Assembly: GCA_014647935.1 (NCBI GenBank)
Contig: BMQD01000016.1
Span: 62,001-126,000 of the forward strand
DNA: 64,000 bases
Direction: 5' to 3'
Source: Planomonospora parontospora
GTDB lineage: Bacteria > Actinomycetota > Actinomycetes > Streptosporangiales > Streptosporangiaceae
Shown: in pieces, positions 38,062-46,568 of the stretch
Layout of the letters: every line of letters begins with the position of its first letter
How positions within the stretch are numbered: the stretch's first letter is position 1
Position numbers and translations under genes: made by a program
Notes under the pieces: model-generated
Told to the model about the DNA's origin: nothing
What the model saw: the letters and a program-made list of their open reading frames with translations, nothing else
The model's database searches: none

Positions 38062-38885
38062 TCAATGGTTCCCCCTACGGCGTCGTCACAGGTCCCGACG
38101 GCGCCCTGTGGTTCACGCTCGTCCACCAGGGGCGGATCGGGCGGGTCGTTCCGGGCGAGGAGCCCACGTTCTTCCAGCTCGATCCCGCCGACGGCCGCCC
38201 CACGGTGATCACCGCGGGGTGCGACGGCGCGCTGTGGTACACCGAGTACGTCGGCGGACGGATCGGGCGGATCACCGTGGACGGCACGATCACCGCCTTC
38301 GACGTGGACTCGCCGTACGGCATCGCCGCCGGTCCTGACGGGAACATGTGGTTCACCCAGCTCCAGGGTGACCGGATCGGCCGCATCACCGCGGCCGGCG
38401 AGATCACCCTCCACCCGCTGCCCACCCGAGGCGCGATGCCGTCGGCGATCACGGCAGGGCCTGACGGCGCGCTCTGGTTCACCCTCAACCAGGGCAACGC
38501 GATCGGCCGCATCACCGTCGACGGCGAGGTGAGGCGGTACGGGCTGCCCACGCCGGCCGCCGCTCCGGTCGGCATCTGCTCCGGACCGGACGAGGCCCTG
38601 TGGTTCGTGGAGATCGGCGCGGGCCAGGTGGGCCGGATCGACACCTCCGGCGCTGTGAGCGAGTTCCCGCTTCCCGACCGCGCCGCCCGGCCGCACGCCA
38701 TCGTGGCCGGCCCGGACGGTGCCCTGTGGTTCACCGAGTGGGGCATCGGCAGGCTGGGCCGCATCACGACCGGAGGCAGGATCGAGGAGTACCCTCTGGA
38801 CGGCGCCGAGCCCCACGGGCTCACGGTCGGGCCCGACGGCTTGATCTGGGTGGCGATGGAATCCGGTGCCCTGGTGAGCAGCTGA
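38055..38885 (+). CDS. vgb: virginiamycin B lyase (streptogramin B lyase)
   Basis: This 276-residue enzyme opens the ring of streptogramin B antibiotics by elimination. It consists of seven repeats of about 40 residues, each with a GPDGALWFT-like motif, forming a seven-bladed propeller. The active-site pair E-x-H is present as EPH (residues 252-254), corresponding to Glu268/His270 of the staphylococcal enzyme. An upstream histidine (residue 214) is spaced about as in Vgb. GGGAGGT precedes the ATG, which overlaps the ABC-F gene. Together the two give ribosome protection plus drug destruction. Confidence 0.93.
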
Positions 38886-39125
38886 CCACGCCGTAGAGCC
38901 TTTCGACGCGCTGAACCCGTGGATCGCGAGTTCGGTGTCCACGGACACGGCCGCGACGGCGCCGACCTCGCCCGGCTGCTCCATGACCGCGTCCGCACCT
39001 GGGATCACGATCGGCGCTACGGCCAGGTCGAGCGACGACGCCCCGTTGCCCGCCGCCTCCCGCGTACCCGCCCTGGAAGAGGTGCCCGCCGGACCTTCGT
39101 CGTCGTCAGCGATAACAGGGCTCGG

Positions 39126-40631
39126 TCATGGGTGTGCGGGGACGTGGCGGAGGTCCGCCTCGATCCGGGAGGCCGCTTCGACGAGGGCGGGGAGGACGTC
39201 GCGGACCAGGTCGCCGGGGGTGGCGCGACCGGCGTGGGTGGCGACGTTCAGGGCGGCCACGGTGCGGCCGGTGCGGTCGCGGACGGGCACGGCGATGGAG
39301 CGGACGCCCTCCTCCAGCTCCTGGTCGGCCAGGGCGTAGCCGTCGCGGGCCGCCTGCCGTACGGCGCCGGCCGGCGCGGCGGGGGAGGCGACCGTGCGGC
39401 GGGTCGACGGCCGGGGGGTGATCTGCGCCAGGCGCTCCTCGGGCAGGCCGGCCAGCAGGACGCGGCCCATGGAGGTGGCGTGGGCGGGGAGGCGGGTGCC
39501 GACGGTGATGTCGACGCTCATGATGCCGGCCGTGGGCACGCGCGCCACGTAGACGACGTCGTCGCCGGAGAGCACGGCGACCGAGGCCGACGCGCGGACC
39601 CGCGCCACCAGGTCCTTCAGGTGGGGCTGGACGACCTGCTGGAAGGTCAGCCCCGACAGGTGGGCGTAGCCGAGCTCCAGCACCCGGGGCAGCAGGACGA
39701 ACCGGGTGCCTTCGGCCGCGGCGTATCCCTGCTGCTCCAGGGATCGGACCGCGCGCCGTACGGTGGCGCGGGGCAGGCCGGTGGCCCGGGCGGCGTCGGC
39801 GAGGGTGAGCCCGCCGGGCGCCGAGCCGAGCGCGACCAGCACGGCCAGGCCGCGGGCCAGCGACCGGAGGTACGCCGTGCCCAGTTCCGCCTTCACGGCC
39901 CGTGAGGAGTCCGCAGTCGACGGGGAGTCCGCGGCCCGTGAGGAGTCCGCGGCCCCGGCGGGACGGGGAACGGGCGAATCCTTCCTCAGAGCCGCCTTCC
40001 TCAGAGCCGCCTCCATCGCGGCGACCGTCGCGCGCAGCCGGGGCAGGGCGTGCTCGCGCAGGCCCGTGACGTCGTGCCTGCTGGTGTGGCTGACCACGCT
40101 GGCCGCGCAGACGGCCCTGCCGTCCGGGTCGCGCACCGGCAGCGCGACCGCGACCAGTCCCGGCTCGACGAGCTGGTCGTCCTCGGCCCAGGGTGCGGCC
40201 GGGTCGCGCAGGGCCAGGCCGGCGGCGCAGCGGGCGGCGGGGAGCGTGTCCCCGACCCGGAAGGTGATCGACAGGGCGCGCCGCCGGGGGAACTGGGCGA
40301 CGAACCGGACGTCGTCGCCGTCCGGCACGGCCAGCGAGACCGACTCGTCCAGCTCGTCGGCGAGCCGCCGGGCGTGCGGACCGAGCGCCCGGGGCAGCCC
40401 GCTGCAGGTCAGGTAGGCCGTGCCGAGTTCCGCCAGGGGAGGGGCGAGCAGCAGGTCGCGGCCCTCGGCCCGGAGGTGGCCCAGGTGCAGGAGGGTGACC
40501 ACGACGCGGTCGACCACCGACCTGGCCAGGCCGGTGGCGCGGACCAGGTCGGTGGCGCGCGTGCGCGGGGGCTCCGCGGACAGCGCGCGCAGCACGGCCA
40601 GGCCGCGTTCCAGGGTTCCGGCCGGCTCCAT
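39126..40631 (-). CDS. double-domain IclR family regulator, probable pca regulator
   Basis: This 501-residue protein has two complete IclR units. The first (residues about 1-215) starts GTLERGLAVLRALS; the second (about 255-495) starts YLRSLARGLAVLVALGS, contains the helix-turn-helix LTLADAARATGLPRATVRRAV, and a well-conserved effector domain (ATSMGRVLLAGLPEERLAQI). The joining linker is repetitive (AADSS units). Tandem IclR fusions regulate aromatic degradation in actinobacteria. It is divergent from the pca operon. A GCGAAC-type repeat lies in the intergenic region. Confidence 0.9.
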   Translation of the reverse strand: MEPAGTLERGLAVLRALSAEPPRTRATDLVRATGLARSVVDRVVVTLLHLGHLRAEGRDLLLAPPLAELGTAYLTCSGLPRALGPHARRLADELDESVSLAVPDGDDVRFVAQFPRRRALSITFRVGDTLPAARCAAGLALRDPAAPWAEDDQLVEPGLVAVALPVRDPDGRAVCAASVVSHTSRHDVTGLREHALPRLRATVAAMEAALRKAALRKDSPVPRPAGAADSSRAADSPSTADSSRAVKAELGTAYLRSLARGLAVLVALGSAPGGLTLADAARATGLPRATVRRAVRSLEQQGYAAAEGTRFVLLPRVLELGYAHLSGLTFQQVVQPHLKDLVARVRASASVAVLSGDDVVYVARVPTAGIMSVDITVGTRLPAHATSMGRVLLAGLPEERLAQITPRPSTRRTVASPAAPAGAVRQAARDGYALADQELEEGVRSIAVPVRDRTGRTVAALNVATHAGRATPGDLVRDVLPALVEAASRIEADLRHVPAHP

Positions 40632-40712
40632 CGGGACTCCTCGTTCAGCGGAGATCAGCGGAAAGGTCCTTTGACAGGAGCGCCTCCGCTACGGATACTC
40701 GTCTCCACGCTA

Positions 40713-40737
40713 GCGAACTGAAGTTCACTGAGCGAAC
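40713..40737. promoter_or_regulatory. IclR-type operator between regulator and pca operon
   Basis: This 25-bp site has three similar half-sites: GCGAAC (40713-40718), the inverted GTTCAC (40723-40728) and GCGAAC again (40732-40737). It includes the inverted repeat GAACT-GA-AGTTC. Three-half-site operators are known for PcaU/PobR-type IclR proteins. Binding by the adjacent double IclR is inferred. Confidence 0.6.
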
Positions 40738-40914
40738 AAATCGCCCGGTGGACGGCGGCGGATCGGACGGAGCGTCGTGCGGACGGACACGGGAAGAGAC
40801 GGCCCCGAGACAGGCCCCGCAGGGGACCCGGGAACAGACCTCGCAGCAGGCACGGGAACAGACCCGGCAGCGGGCCCGGCGGCCGGCCCGGCAGCGGGCC
40901 GGGGGAGCGGCAAG

Positions 40915-41655
40915 GTGGTGGCCTCGGCCGTCGAGGCGCTGGCCGGGGTGCGCGACGGCGCGTCGTTCGCGGTCGGCGGCTTCGGCCTCAGCGGCATCCC
41001 TAACGTGCTGATCAAGGCGCTGTACGACACCGGCGTGACCGGTCTGAGCGTGGTCTCCAACAACTGCGGGGTCGACGGCGGCGGTCTGGGCGTGCTGCTG
41101 GCCGCCCGGCGGATCGCCCGGGTGACCGCCTCCTACATCGGCGACAACCAGGAGTTCGCCCGGCAGTACCTGGCGGGCGAGCTGGAGGTCGAGCTGACCC
41201 CGCAGGGCAGCCTGGCCGAGCGGCTGCGCGCGGGCGGGTGCGGCATCCCCGCCTTCTACACCCCCGCCGGGGTGGGCACCCCGGTCGCCGACGGCGGGCT
41301 TCCGCTCCGCCACGCCGCCGACGGATCGGTCGCGGCGGCCTCACCACCCAAGGAGACCCGCGCGTTCGACGGCCGGACCCACGTCCTGGAGCACGCCATC
41401 ACCACCGACTTCGCGCTGGTCCGGGCGGCCAGGGGCGACCGGTACGGCAACCTGGTCTTCGCCAAGGCCGCCCGCAACTTCAACCCGCTGGCCGCGATGG
41501 CCGGGCGGGTCACCGTCGCCGAGGTCGAGGAGCTGACCGAACTGGACCCCGACGAGGTCCACCTGCCCGGGATCTTCGTGCAGCGGGTGCTCCCGCTCAC
41601 CCCCGACCAGGCCGCCGACAAGGGCATCGAGAAGCGGACGGTGCGCACCTCGTGA
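40915..41655 (+). CDS. pcaI: 3-oxoadipate CoA-transferase, subunit A
   Basis: This 246-residue subunit moves CoA from succinyl-CoA to 3-oxoadipate. Family motifs are [37 protein letters not shown] and [18 protein letters not shown] at 40915, 7 nt after GGGGGAG, is chosen. The frame is open back to a GTG at 40777, but the extra 46 codons are a repetitive Gly/Pro/Ala/Thr stretch with many A-ending codons, unlike coding DNA here. Its stop overlaps pcaJ (GTGA). Confidence 0.93.
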   Translation: MVASAVEALAGVRDGASFAVGGFGLSGIPNVLIKALYDTGVTGLSVVSNNCGVDGGGLGVLLAARRIARVTASYIGDNQEFARQYLAGELEVELTPQGSLAERLRAGGCGIPAFYTPAGVGTPVADGGLPLRHAADGSVAAASPPKETRAFDGRTHVLEHAITTDFALVRAARGDRYGNLVFAKAARNFNPLAAMAGRVTVAEVEELTELDPDEVHLPGIFVQRVLPLTPDQAADKGIEKRTVRTS

Positions 41656-42281
41656 GCTGGACACGCGACGAGATGGCCGCGCGGGCGGCGGCGGAGCTGT
41701 GCGACGGCGACCACGTCAACCTCGGCATCGGGCTGCCCACCCGCATCCCGTCGTTCCTGCCGGCCGGTACGGACGTCGTGCTGCACTCGGAGAACGGCGT
41801 GCTCGGCGTCGGCCCCTACCCGGCCGAGGACGAGGTCGACCCCGACCTGATCAACGCGGGCAAGGAGACCGTGACCGTACGGCCCGGCGCGTCGTTCTTC
41901 GACTCGGCGCTGTCGTTCGGCATGATCCGCGGCGGGCACGTCGACGTGGCGGTGCTGGGCGCGATGCAGGTCTCGGCCCGCGGCGACCTGGCCAACTGGG
42001 CGGTCCCCGGCAGGCTGGTCAAGGGCATGGGCGGGGCGATGGACCTGGTGCACGGCGTCCGCCGGGTCGTCGTGGTCATGGAGCACACGGCCAGGGACGG
42101 CTCACCCAAGATCGTGCAGGAGTGCTCGCTCCCGCTCACCGGCCGGGCGTGCGTCCACCGGATCATCACCGACCTCGGCGTCCTGGACGTCACCCCCGAA
42201 GGGCTGAGACTGGTGGAGACCGCCCCCGGGGTGAGCCCGGACGAGCTGCGCGGCCGTACCGGCGCGGAGGTCATCTCATGA
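41652..42281 (+). CDS. pcaJ: 3-oxoadipate CoA-transferase, subunit B
   Basis: This 209-residue subunit carries the catalytic glutamate in [10 protein letters not shown], which forms the covalent CoA thioester. It also has [15 protein letters not shown] and [23 protein letters not shown] at 41652 overlaps the pcaI stop, so the heterodimer is co-translated. The stop overlaps the ATG of the pcaF remnant (ATGA). The longer open frame upstream is inside pcaI. Confidence 0.96.
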   Translation: MSWTRDEMAARAAAELCDGDHVNLGIGLPTRIPSFLPAGTDVVLHSENGVLGVGPYPAEDEVDPDLINAGKETVTVRPGASFFDSALSFGMIRGGHVDVAVLGAMQVSARGDLANWAVPGRLVKGMGGAMDLVHGVRRVVVVMEHTARDGSPKIVQECSLPLTGRACVHRIITDLGVLDVTPEGLRLVETAPGVSPDELRGRTGAEVIS

Positions 42282-42373
42282 GCACGGGAGCCGTCCACGT
42301 CCTCGGCACCGTCCGCACCCCCTCCGGCCGCTTCGGCCTCGGCCAGGTCCTGGCCGCCATCCTCGAAAGGTGA
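42278..42373 (+). pseudogene. pcaF (3-oxoadipyl-CoA thiolase) in-frame remnant
   Basis: The 31-residue ORF reads [20 protein letters not shown], an N-terminal thiolase start (VRTP.GRFG), followed directly by LGQVLAAILER, which matches the C-terminal end of thiolases (GxGQGLAxxLER). About 370 codons are missing between them. The ATG still overlaps the pcaJ stop and the remnant ends 7 bp before pcaH. The active-site Cys and His are gone, so the last pathway step must be supplied elsewhere. Confidence 0.7.
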
Positions 42374-42380
42374 CCACTGC

Positions 42381-43121
42381 ATGTCCCTCACCCAGGCCGA
42401 CATCGACCGGGAGATCGCCGAACGGCGCGCCGCCGCCGTGCCCGGCGACCATCCCGCGCGCGACTACGCCCCCTACCGCAGCACCCTGCTGCGCCACCCG
42501 AAGCAGCCGCCGGTCGCGGTGACCGATCCCGAGGCCGCCGAGCTGACCGGGCCGGTCTTCGGCGTCACCGACGTGACCGCCCTGGACAACGACCTGACCC
42601 GCCAGCACGCCGGCGAGCCGCTGGGCGAGCGCATCACCGTGCGCGGCCGAGTCACCGACCGCCACGGCCGCCCGGTCCGCGGTCAGCTCGTGGAGATCTG
42701 GCAGGCCAACGCCTCCGGCCGCTACCCCCACCAGCGCGACGACCACCCCGCGCCGCTGGACCCGAACTTCACCGGCGTCGGCCGCTGCCTGACCGGCGAC
42801 GACGGAGAGTACGCCTTCACCACGATCAAGCCGGGCGCCTACCCCTGGCGCAACCACGTCAACGCCTGGCGGCCCGCGCACATCCACTTCTCGCTGTTCG
42901 GCACCGCCTTCGCCCAGCGGCTGGTCACCCAGATGTACTTCCCGGGCGACCCGCTCTTCCCCTACGACCCGATCCTGCAGTCGGTCACCGACGACCGGGC
43001 CCGCCAGCGGCTGGTCGCCGCCTACGAGCACGGCCTGTCCGTGCCGGAGTGGTCGCTCGGCTACCGCTGGGACATCGTGCTGGACGGCCCCGCCGCCACC
43101 TGGACGGAGGAGGGCCGATGA
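42381..43121 (+). CDS. pcaH: protocatechuate 3,4-dioxygenase, beta subunit
   Basis: This 246-residue intradiol dioxygenase subunit carries the non-heme iron site. Seen: VEIWQANASGRYPHQRDDH, PGAYPWRNHVNAWRPAHIHFSLFG (Tyr and two His ligands, first Tyr near residue 154) and VTQMYFPGDPLF. It cleaves protocatechuate to 3-carboxy-muconate together with PcaG. AAAGGTGA precedes the ATG. It overlaps pcaG by ATGA. Confidence 0.97.
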   Translation: MSLTQADIDREIAERRAAAVPGDHPARDYAPYRSTLLRHPKQPPVAVTDPEAAELTGPVFGVTDVTALDNDLTRQHAGEPLGERITVRGRVTDRHGRPVRGQLVEIWQANASGRYPHQRDDHPAPLDPNFTGVGRCLTGDDGEYAFTTIKPGAYPWRNHVNAWRPAHIHFSLFGTAFAQRLVTQMYFPGDPLFPYDPILQSVTDDRARQRLVAAYEHGLSVPEWSLGYRWDIVLDGPAATWTEEGR

Positions 43122-43708
43122 CGCCCCCCGCGCCGGCCTCGAACCGTGACCGGTCCGCCGAGGGCCGCGGCACCGGTCCCACCCCCTCGCAGACCGTCGG
43201 CCCGTTCTACGGCTACGCGCTGCCCTTCCCCGGCGGCGGCGACCTCGCCCCGGCCGGCGCCCCGGATGCGATCACCGTGCACGGCCGCGTCCGCGACGGC
43301 GCGGGCGATGCGGTCCCCGACGCGCTGCTGGAGTTCTGGCAGGCCGACCCCGCCGGGAACCTCGCGGGCGCGCCGGGCAGCCTGCGCCGCGACCCGGTGA
43401 CCGGCGCGGTCATGGGTAGGAACGGGGTCGACTTCACCGGCTTCGGCCGGGTCGCCACCGACGCCGACGGCCACTGGGCGCTGCGCACGCTCCCGCCCGG
43501 CAACGGCCACATCAGCGTCTGCGTGTTCGCCCGCGGCCTGCTGCACCACCTGTTCACCCGCGTCTACCTGGCGCACGACCCCTTCCTGGACACGCTGCCC
43601 GCCGACCGCGGGCGCACGCTCCTGGCCGAGCGGGAGCGGGAGGGCGTCTACCGGTTCGATATCCACCTGCAGGGCGAGAAGGAGACGGTCTTCCTTGACT
43701 TCGGATGA
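43118..43708 (+). CDS. pcaG: protocatechuate 3,4-dioxygenase, alpha subunit
   Basis: This 196-residue subunit starts within the pcaH stop after GGAGGAGGG. It has the family start TPSQTVGPFYGYALP, DALLEFWQADPAGN and FTRVYLAHDPF. It lacks the iron ligands and shapes the active site with PcaH. Its stop overlaps a short TTG-started frame that probably represents a reduced pcaB. Confidence 0.96.
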   Translation: MTPPAPASNRDRSAEGRGTGPTPSQTVGPFYGYALPFPGGGDLAPAGAPDAITVHGRVRDGAGDAVPDALLEFWQADPAGNLAGAPGSLRRDPVTGAVMGRNGVDFTGFGRVATDADGHWALRTLPPGNGHISVCVFARGLLHHLFTRVYLAHDPFLDTLPADRGRTLLAEREREGVYRFDIHLQGEKETVFLDFG

Positions 43709-43889
43709 CCCCGGAACCCCGGGCGGCCCCAGGACTCCGCAGGGCTCCGGGCTCTCCGTCCTCGCGGCCGTGCCGGGGGCCGAGACCGCCCCGGTCCGCT
43801 CCCGGGCCGAGCCCGGCCGGATGCCGGCCGAGGCCGCTCCGGCCGTCATCGCCGCCCCAGCCGGCAGGGCGCCGCAGGAGGAGGGATGA
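43695..43889 (+). pseudogene. short ORF in the pcaB position, possible pcaB remnant
   Basis: This 64-codon frame starts at TTG inside the pcaG end after AAGGAGA and ends at TGA overlapping the pcaL ATG (ATGA). Its start, TSDDPGTPGGPR, resembles 3-carboxymuconate cycloisomerase N-termini, and GRMPAEAAPAVIAA resembles the early helix of that family. The remainder is low complexity. In related operons pcaB (about 450 codons) sits exactly here. The full enzyme is absent, so this step is missing from the operon. Confidence 0.45.
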
Positions 43890-45007
43890 CTGCGCTGCAC
43901 CACCGGATCGACGGCCCCGAGCAGGGCCAGCCGCTCGTCCTCGGGCCCTCGCTCGGCACCTCGCTGCGGGTCTGGGAACCGCAGCTGGCCGCCCTGGCCC
44001 GCCGGTTCCGCGTGGTGAGGTTCGACCTGCCCGGCCACGGCAGGTCCGCTCCGGGCGCCTGCGGCGTGCGGACCATGGAGGACCTCGCCGACCTCGTGCT
44101 GGAGGCGGCCGACGCCTGCGGCCTCACAGCCTTCCACTACGCGGGGGTCTCCATCGGCGGCGCGATCGGCGCGACCCTGGCCGTGCGGCATCCAGGGCGG
44201 GTGCGGTCCCTGGCGATGCTCTGCTCCTCCGCCCGCTTCGGCGAGCCGGAGGCGTGGCGGGAGCGGGCCGCGGCGGTCCGCACGGAGGGGACCGGGCCGC
44301 TGGTGGAGGCCGCCGCCCGGCGGTGGTTCGCCGGTCCCGTACGGCAACCGCTCCTCGACGACCTCGCCGCCGCCGACCCGGCCGGGTACGCCGCCTGCTG
44401 CGAGGCCCTGGCCGGCTACGACCTGCGCGGCTCCCTGGCGCGGATCACCATCCCGACGCTGGTCCTGGCCGGGCGCGAGGATGCCGCGACGCCACCCGCG
44501 CACGCCCGGCTGCTCGCGGACGGCATCCCCGGCTCCACCCTGGTGGAGGTCCCCGGCGCCGCCCACCTGGCGGGCGTCGACCGGCCGGAGCCCGTCACCG
44601 CCGCCCTGCTCGCGCACCTGCCCGCGGAGTCCGGGACGGCCGTCCGGCGCGAGGTGCTCGGCGACGACCACGTGGACCGGGCGATCGCCCGAACCACGGC
44701 CTTCACCCGCGACTTCCAGGACCTGATCACCCGCTACGCGTGGGGTGAGATCTGGACCCGTCCGGGCCTGGACCGCCGGACGCGCAGCTGCGTCACGCTG
44801 ACCGCGCTGGTGGCCCGCGGCCACCTGGACGAGCTGGCCATGCACGTGCGCGCTGCGCTGCGCAACGGCCTGTCGCCCGACGAGATCGGCGAGGTGCTGC
44901 TGCAGACCGCGGTCTACTGCGGGGTGCCCGCCGCCAACGCCGCCTTCGCCGTCGCCCAGCGCGTGCTGGACGAGACCGCCCCCGGCACCGCGGAGGAACG
45001 GCCGTGA
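43886..45007 (+). CDS. pcaL: 3-oxoadipate enol-lactonase / 4-carboxymuconolactone decarboxylase fusion
   Basis: This 373-residue bifunctional enzyme has an N-terminal alpha/beta hydrolase domain (residues about 1-250; nucleophile GVSIGG, Ser near 89; Asp in AGREDAATPP; His in PGAAHLAG). The C-terminal carboxymuconolactone decarboxylase domain (about 255-370) shows YAWGEIWTRPGLDRRTRS and HVRAALRNGLSPDEI. It catalyses two successive steps of the beta-ketoadipate pathway. The PcaDC fusion is typical of actinomycetes. GGAGGAGG precedes the ATG. Confidence 0.96.
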   Translation: MTALHHRIDGPEQGQPLVLGPSLGTSLRVWEPQLAALARRFRVVRFDLPGHGRSAPGACGVRTMEDLADLVLEAADACGLTAFHYAGVSIGGAIGATLAVRHPGRVRSLAMLCSSARFGEPEAWRERAAAVRTEGTGPLVEAAARRWFAGPVRQPLLDDLAAADPAGYAACCEALAGYDLRGSLARITIPTLVLAGREDAATPPAHARLLADGIPGSTLVEVPGAAHLAGVDRPEPVTAALLAHLPAESGTAVRREVLGDDHVDRAIARTTAFTRDFQDLITRYAWGEIWTRPGLDRRTRSCVTLTALVARGHLDELAMHVRAALRNGLSPDEIGEVLLQTAVYCGVPAANAAFAVAQRVLDETAPGTAEERP

Positions 45008-45012
45008 ACGGC

Positions 45013-45040
45013 GTCCGGGCGGGGAACCCCGGCGCCGGAC
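45013..45040. terminator. hairpin after the pca operon
   Basis: GTCCGG ... CCGGAC with an inner GGGG-AA-CCCC stem lies 6 bp after the pcaL stop. It sits between convergent genes and probably ends the pca transcript. Confidence 0.6.
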
Positions 45041-45140
45041 CATGCCGGTCATCGGGCCGAGGACCTCGCCGGTGGCGCAGCCGGTGAGGCGGTGCGGGGC
45101 GGCCGAGGCGGCTCCGCCCGGGGAGGGATGCCGGGGCGGG

Positions 45141-45941
45141 TCAGTGCGGGGCCGCGTCTCCGGCCAGGACGCGGCGGTAGCCGGCGATGCGGTCCTCCGC
45201 GCTGTCCAGGCAGCAACTGGCGCACTTCTCGCCGTGGACGGCGGTGTAGTACAGGCAGCACGTCCGGCGCAGGTAGAACAGACCCCGTGCGCCTGCCTCG
45301 GAGAGCCGGACCATCTCCCCGAGAGCGGCCAGCTCCGGCGGGCAGGCCGCGAGGAACCTCTCGTGGGCGCGTTGCAGCAGGTCGACGTCGGCTCCGGGCC
45401 TCCTGCTCGCGGCACCGAACGCCGCGGCGCATCCGTGGGCGATGCCGCCGTGCAACTGCCGCCGCCCGGCGCGGCTGCGCACTCGCAGCGCCTCGGCGAC
45501 CGGGAACAGGTGCTCGTCGAGGACCTGGCGCACCAGCAGTGCCAGCCGTTCGCCCGAGGGCATGCGGGAGACGTCGGCCAGGCGCGGCCGGCGCAGGGCG
45601 ACGGCCGCGAACCCGTGGTGGTCGTCGAGCCGCAGCAGCACGTTGTGCGGCCGGACGTCCAGCACCTGGTCGTACAGCGCCCACGCCAGCAGGGCGGGAG
45701 CCGTCACCGTGCCGGCGTAGACGGCCATCACGGTCAGCGCCGTGGCGTGCGCCGACACCTGGCCGCTGGCCGCCCGCTCGGCCTCCAGCACCCGCGTCAG
45801 CTCCTCGGCGGCGGGGTCCGCCAGCCGGTCGGCGGCGATCCAGTCCTCGCCCGCGCCGGGATCGGTCTCCAGCCGGTAGCGCTCGCCGTAGCCGGCCAGG
45901 GTCGTGAGCACGGTGGCCGGATCGGCGGAGGGATGGGACAC
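45141..45941 (-). CDS. FhuF-like (2Fe-2S) ferric-siderophore reductase family protein
   Basis: This protein of about 266 residues has the C-terminal cysteine pattern CC-x10-C-x2-C (TCCLYYTAVHGEKCASC), the iron-sulfur motif of FhuF ferric reductases. The middle contains RPHNVLLRLD and SVRDVSRMP-like stretches typical of the family. It would release iron from siderophores in the cytoplasm. GTG at 45941 is chosen: the longer ATG start at 46013 would add 24 residues made of MPMPMPMP plus codons with poor GC bias. It is convergent with pcaL. No siderophore genes lie adjacent. Confidence 0.85.
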   Translation of the reverse strand: MSHPSADPATVLTTLAGYGERYRLETDPGAGEDWIAADRLADPAAEELTRVLEAERAASGQVSAHATALTVMAVYAGTVTAPALLAWALYDQVLDVRPHNVLLRLDDHHGFAAVALRRPRLADVSRMPSGERLALLVRQVLDEHLFPVAEALRVRSRAGRRQLHGGIAHGCAAAFGAASRRPGADVDLLQRAHERFLAACPPELAALGEMVRLSEAGARGLFYLRRTCCLYYTAVHGEKCASCCLDSAEDRIAGYRRVLAGDAAPH

Positions 45942-45990
45942 GGCGGAGGGCTCCTCGCGTGATGACGGTGCTGTCGGCGAACCATTGTGC

Positions 45991-46014
45991 GGCATCGGCA
46001 TCGGCATCGGCATC
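45991..46014. repeat. hexanucleotide tandem repeat (GGCATC)x4
   Basis: Four perfect copies of GGCATC lie upstream of the FhuF-like gene, in its putative leader or N-terminal extension. Such repeats vary by slippage. No function is claimed. Confidence 0.9.
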
Positions 46015-46098
46015 GGCGCGGTAGGCCTGCGCCGCGGCAGGCCTGCGCCGCGGTCCCATCGGCGCTCGAGGGGTGCATCGGGACGGCCTTTTCATACT

Positions 46099-46136
46099 GG
46101 TTGCACTATCGAACCATGTGGTTGTAATGTCGAACC
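46099..46136. promoter_or_regulatory. two tandem MarR operators
   Basis: Two 17-bp copies with ends GGTTG...CGAACC (46099-46115 and 46120-46136) are spaced 21 bp start to start, two helical turns. The second abuts the MarR ATG directly and no ribosome site is present, so the mRNA may start at or near the ATG. Autoregulation by the MarR protein is inferred. Confidence 0.75.
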
Positions 46137-46568
46137 ATGTCGTCTGAGGCGTCAGAGTTCCAGGAGGCCGTGTCCCGGTTCGTCCGGGCGCTCGGGCTCC
46201 ATCAGCCGGACCGCACCCCGTGCGGGGTCCCCATCCCGACCTCCGAGGCCCACGCGCTGGGCGAGCTGGCCCGCCGGGGCGAGCTGCGGCAGGTCGAGCT
46301 GGTGCACCGGCTGCGGCTGGAGAAGAGCACCACCAGCCGCATCGTCACCCAGTTGGCCCGGCGGGGCTGGGTCGAACGGGCCCCCGCGCCCGATGACGGC
46401 CGCGGCGTCCTGCTGCGGCTCACACCTGCCGGTCTGCAGGCCGCCCGGCAACTGGCCGCGGCCCGTCAGGCCCGTTTCGGTGCCGCCCTGGACCGCATCC
46501 CCGCCGAAGAGCGCCAGGCGGTCCTGCGCGCCCTCATCCTGCTCACGGAGGCCGTCGATGAACCGTGA
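46137..46568 (+). CDS. MarR family regulator
   Basis: This 143-residue winged helix-turn-helix protein has ELVHRLRLEKSTTSRIVTQLARRGWVERAPAPDDGRGV, the MarR wing. It begins directly after two tandem operator repeats. Its end overlaps the following exported protein gene by 11 bp. It probably represses its own two-gene operon until a small ligand binds. Confidence 0.93.
   Translation: MSSEASEFQEAVSRFVRALGLHQPDRTPCGVPIPTSEAHALGELARRGELRQVELVHRLRLEKSTTSRIVTQLARRGWVERAPAPDDGRGVLLRLTPAGLQAARQLAAARQARFGAALDRIPAEERQAVLRALILLTEAVDEP

Noticed and set aside
40777-40914. N-terminal extension of pcaI from the upstream GTG
   Set aside because: The 46 extra codons are repetitive and often end in A, unlike coding sequence here; a better ribosome site precedes GTG at 40915.
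45991-46014. Possible CRISPR or regulatory repeat array
   Set aside because: Only four 6-bp units with no spacers; a simple slippage repeat.
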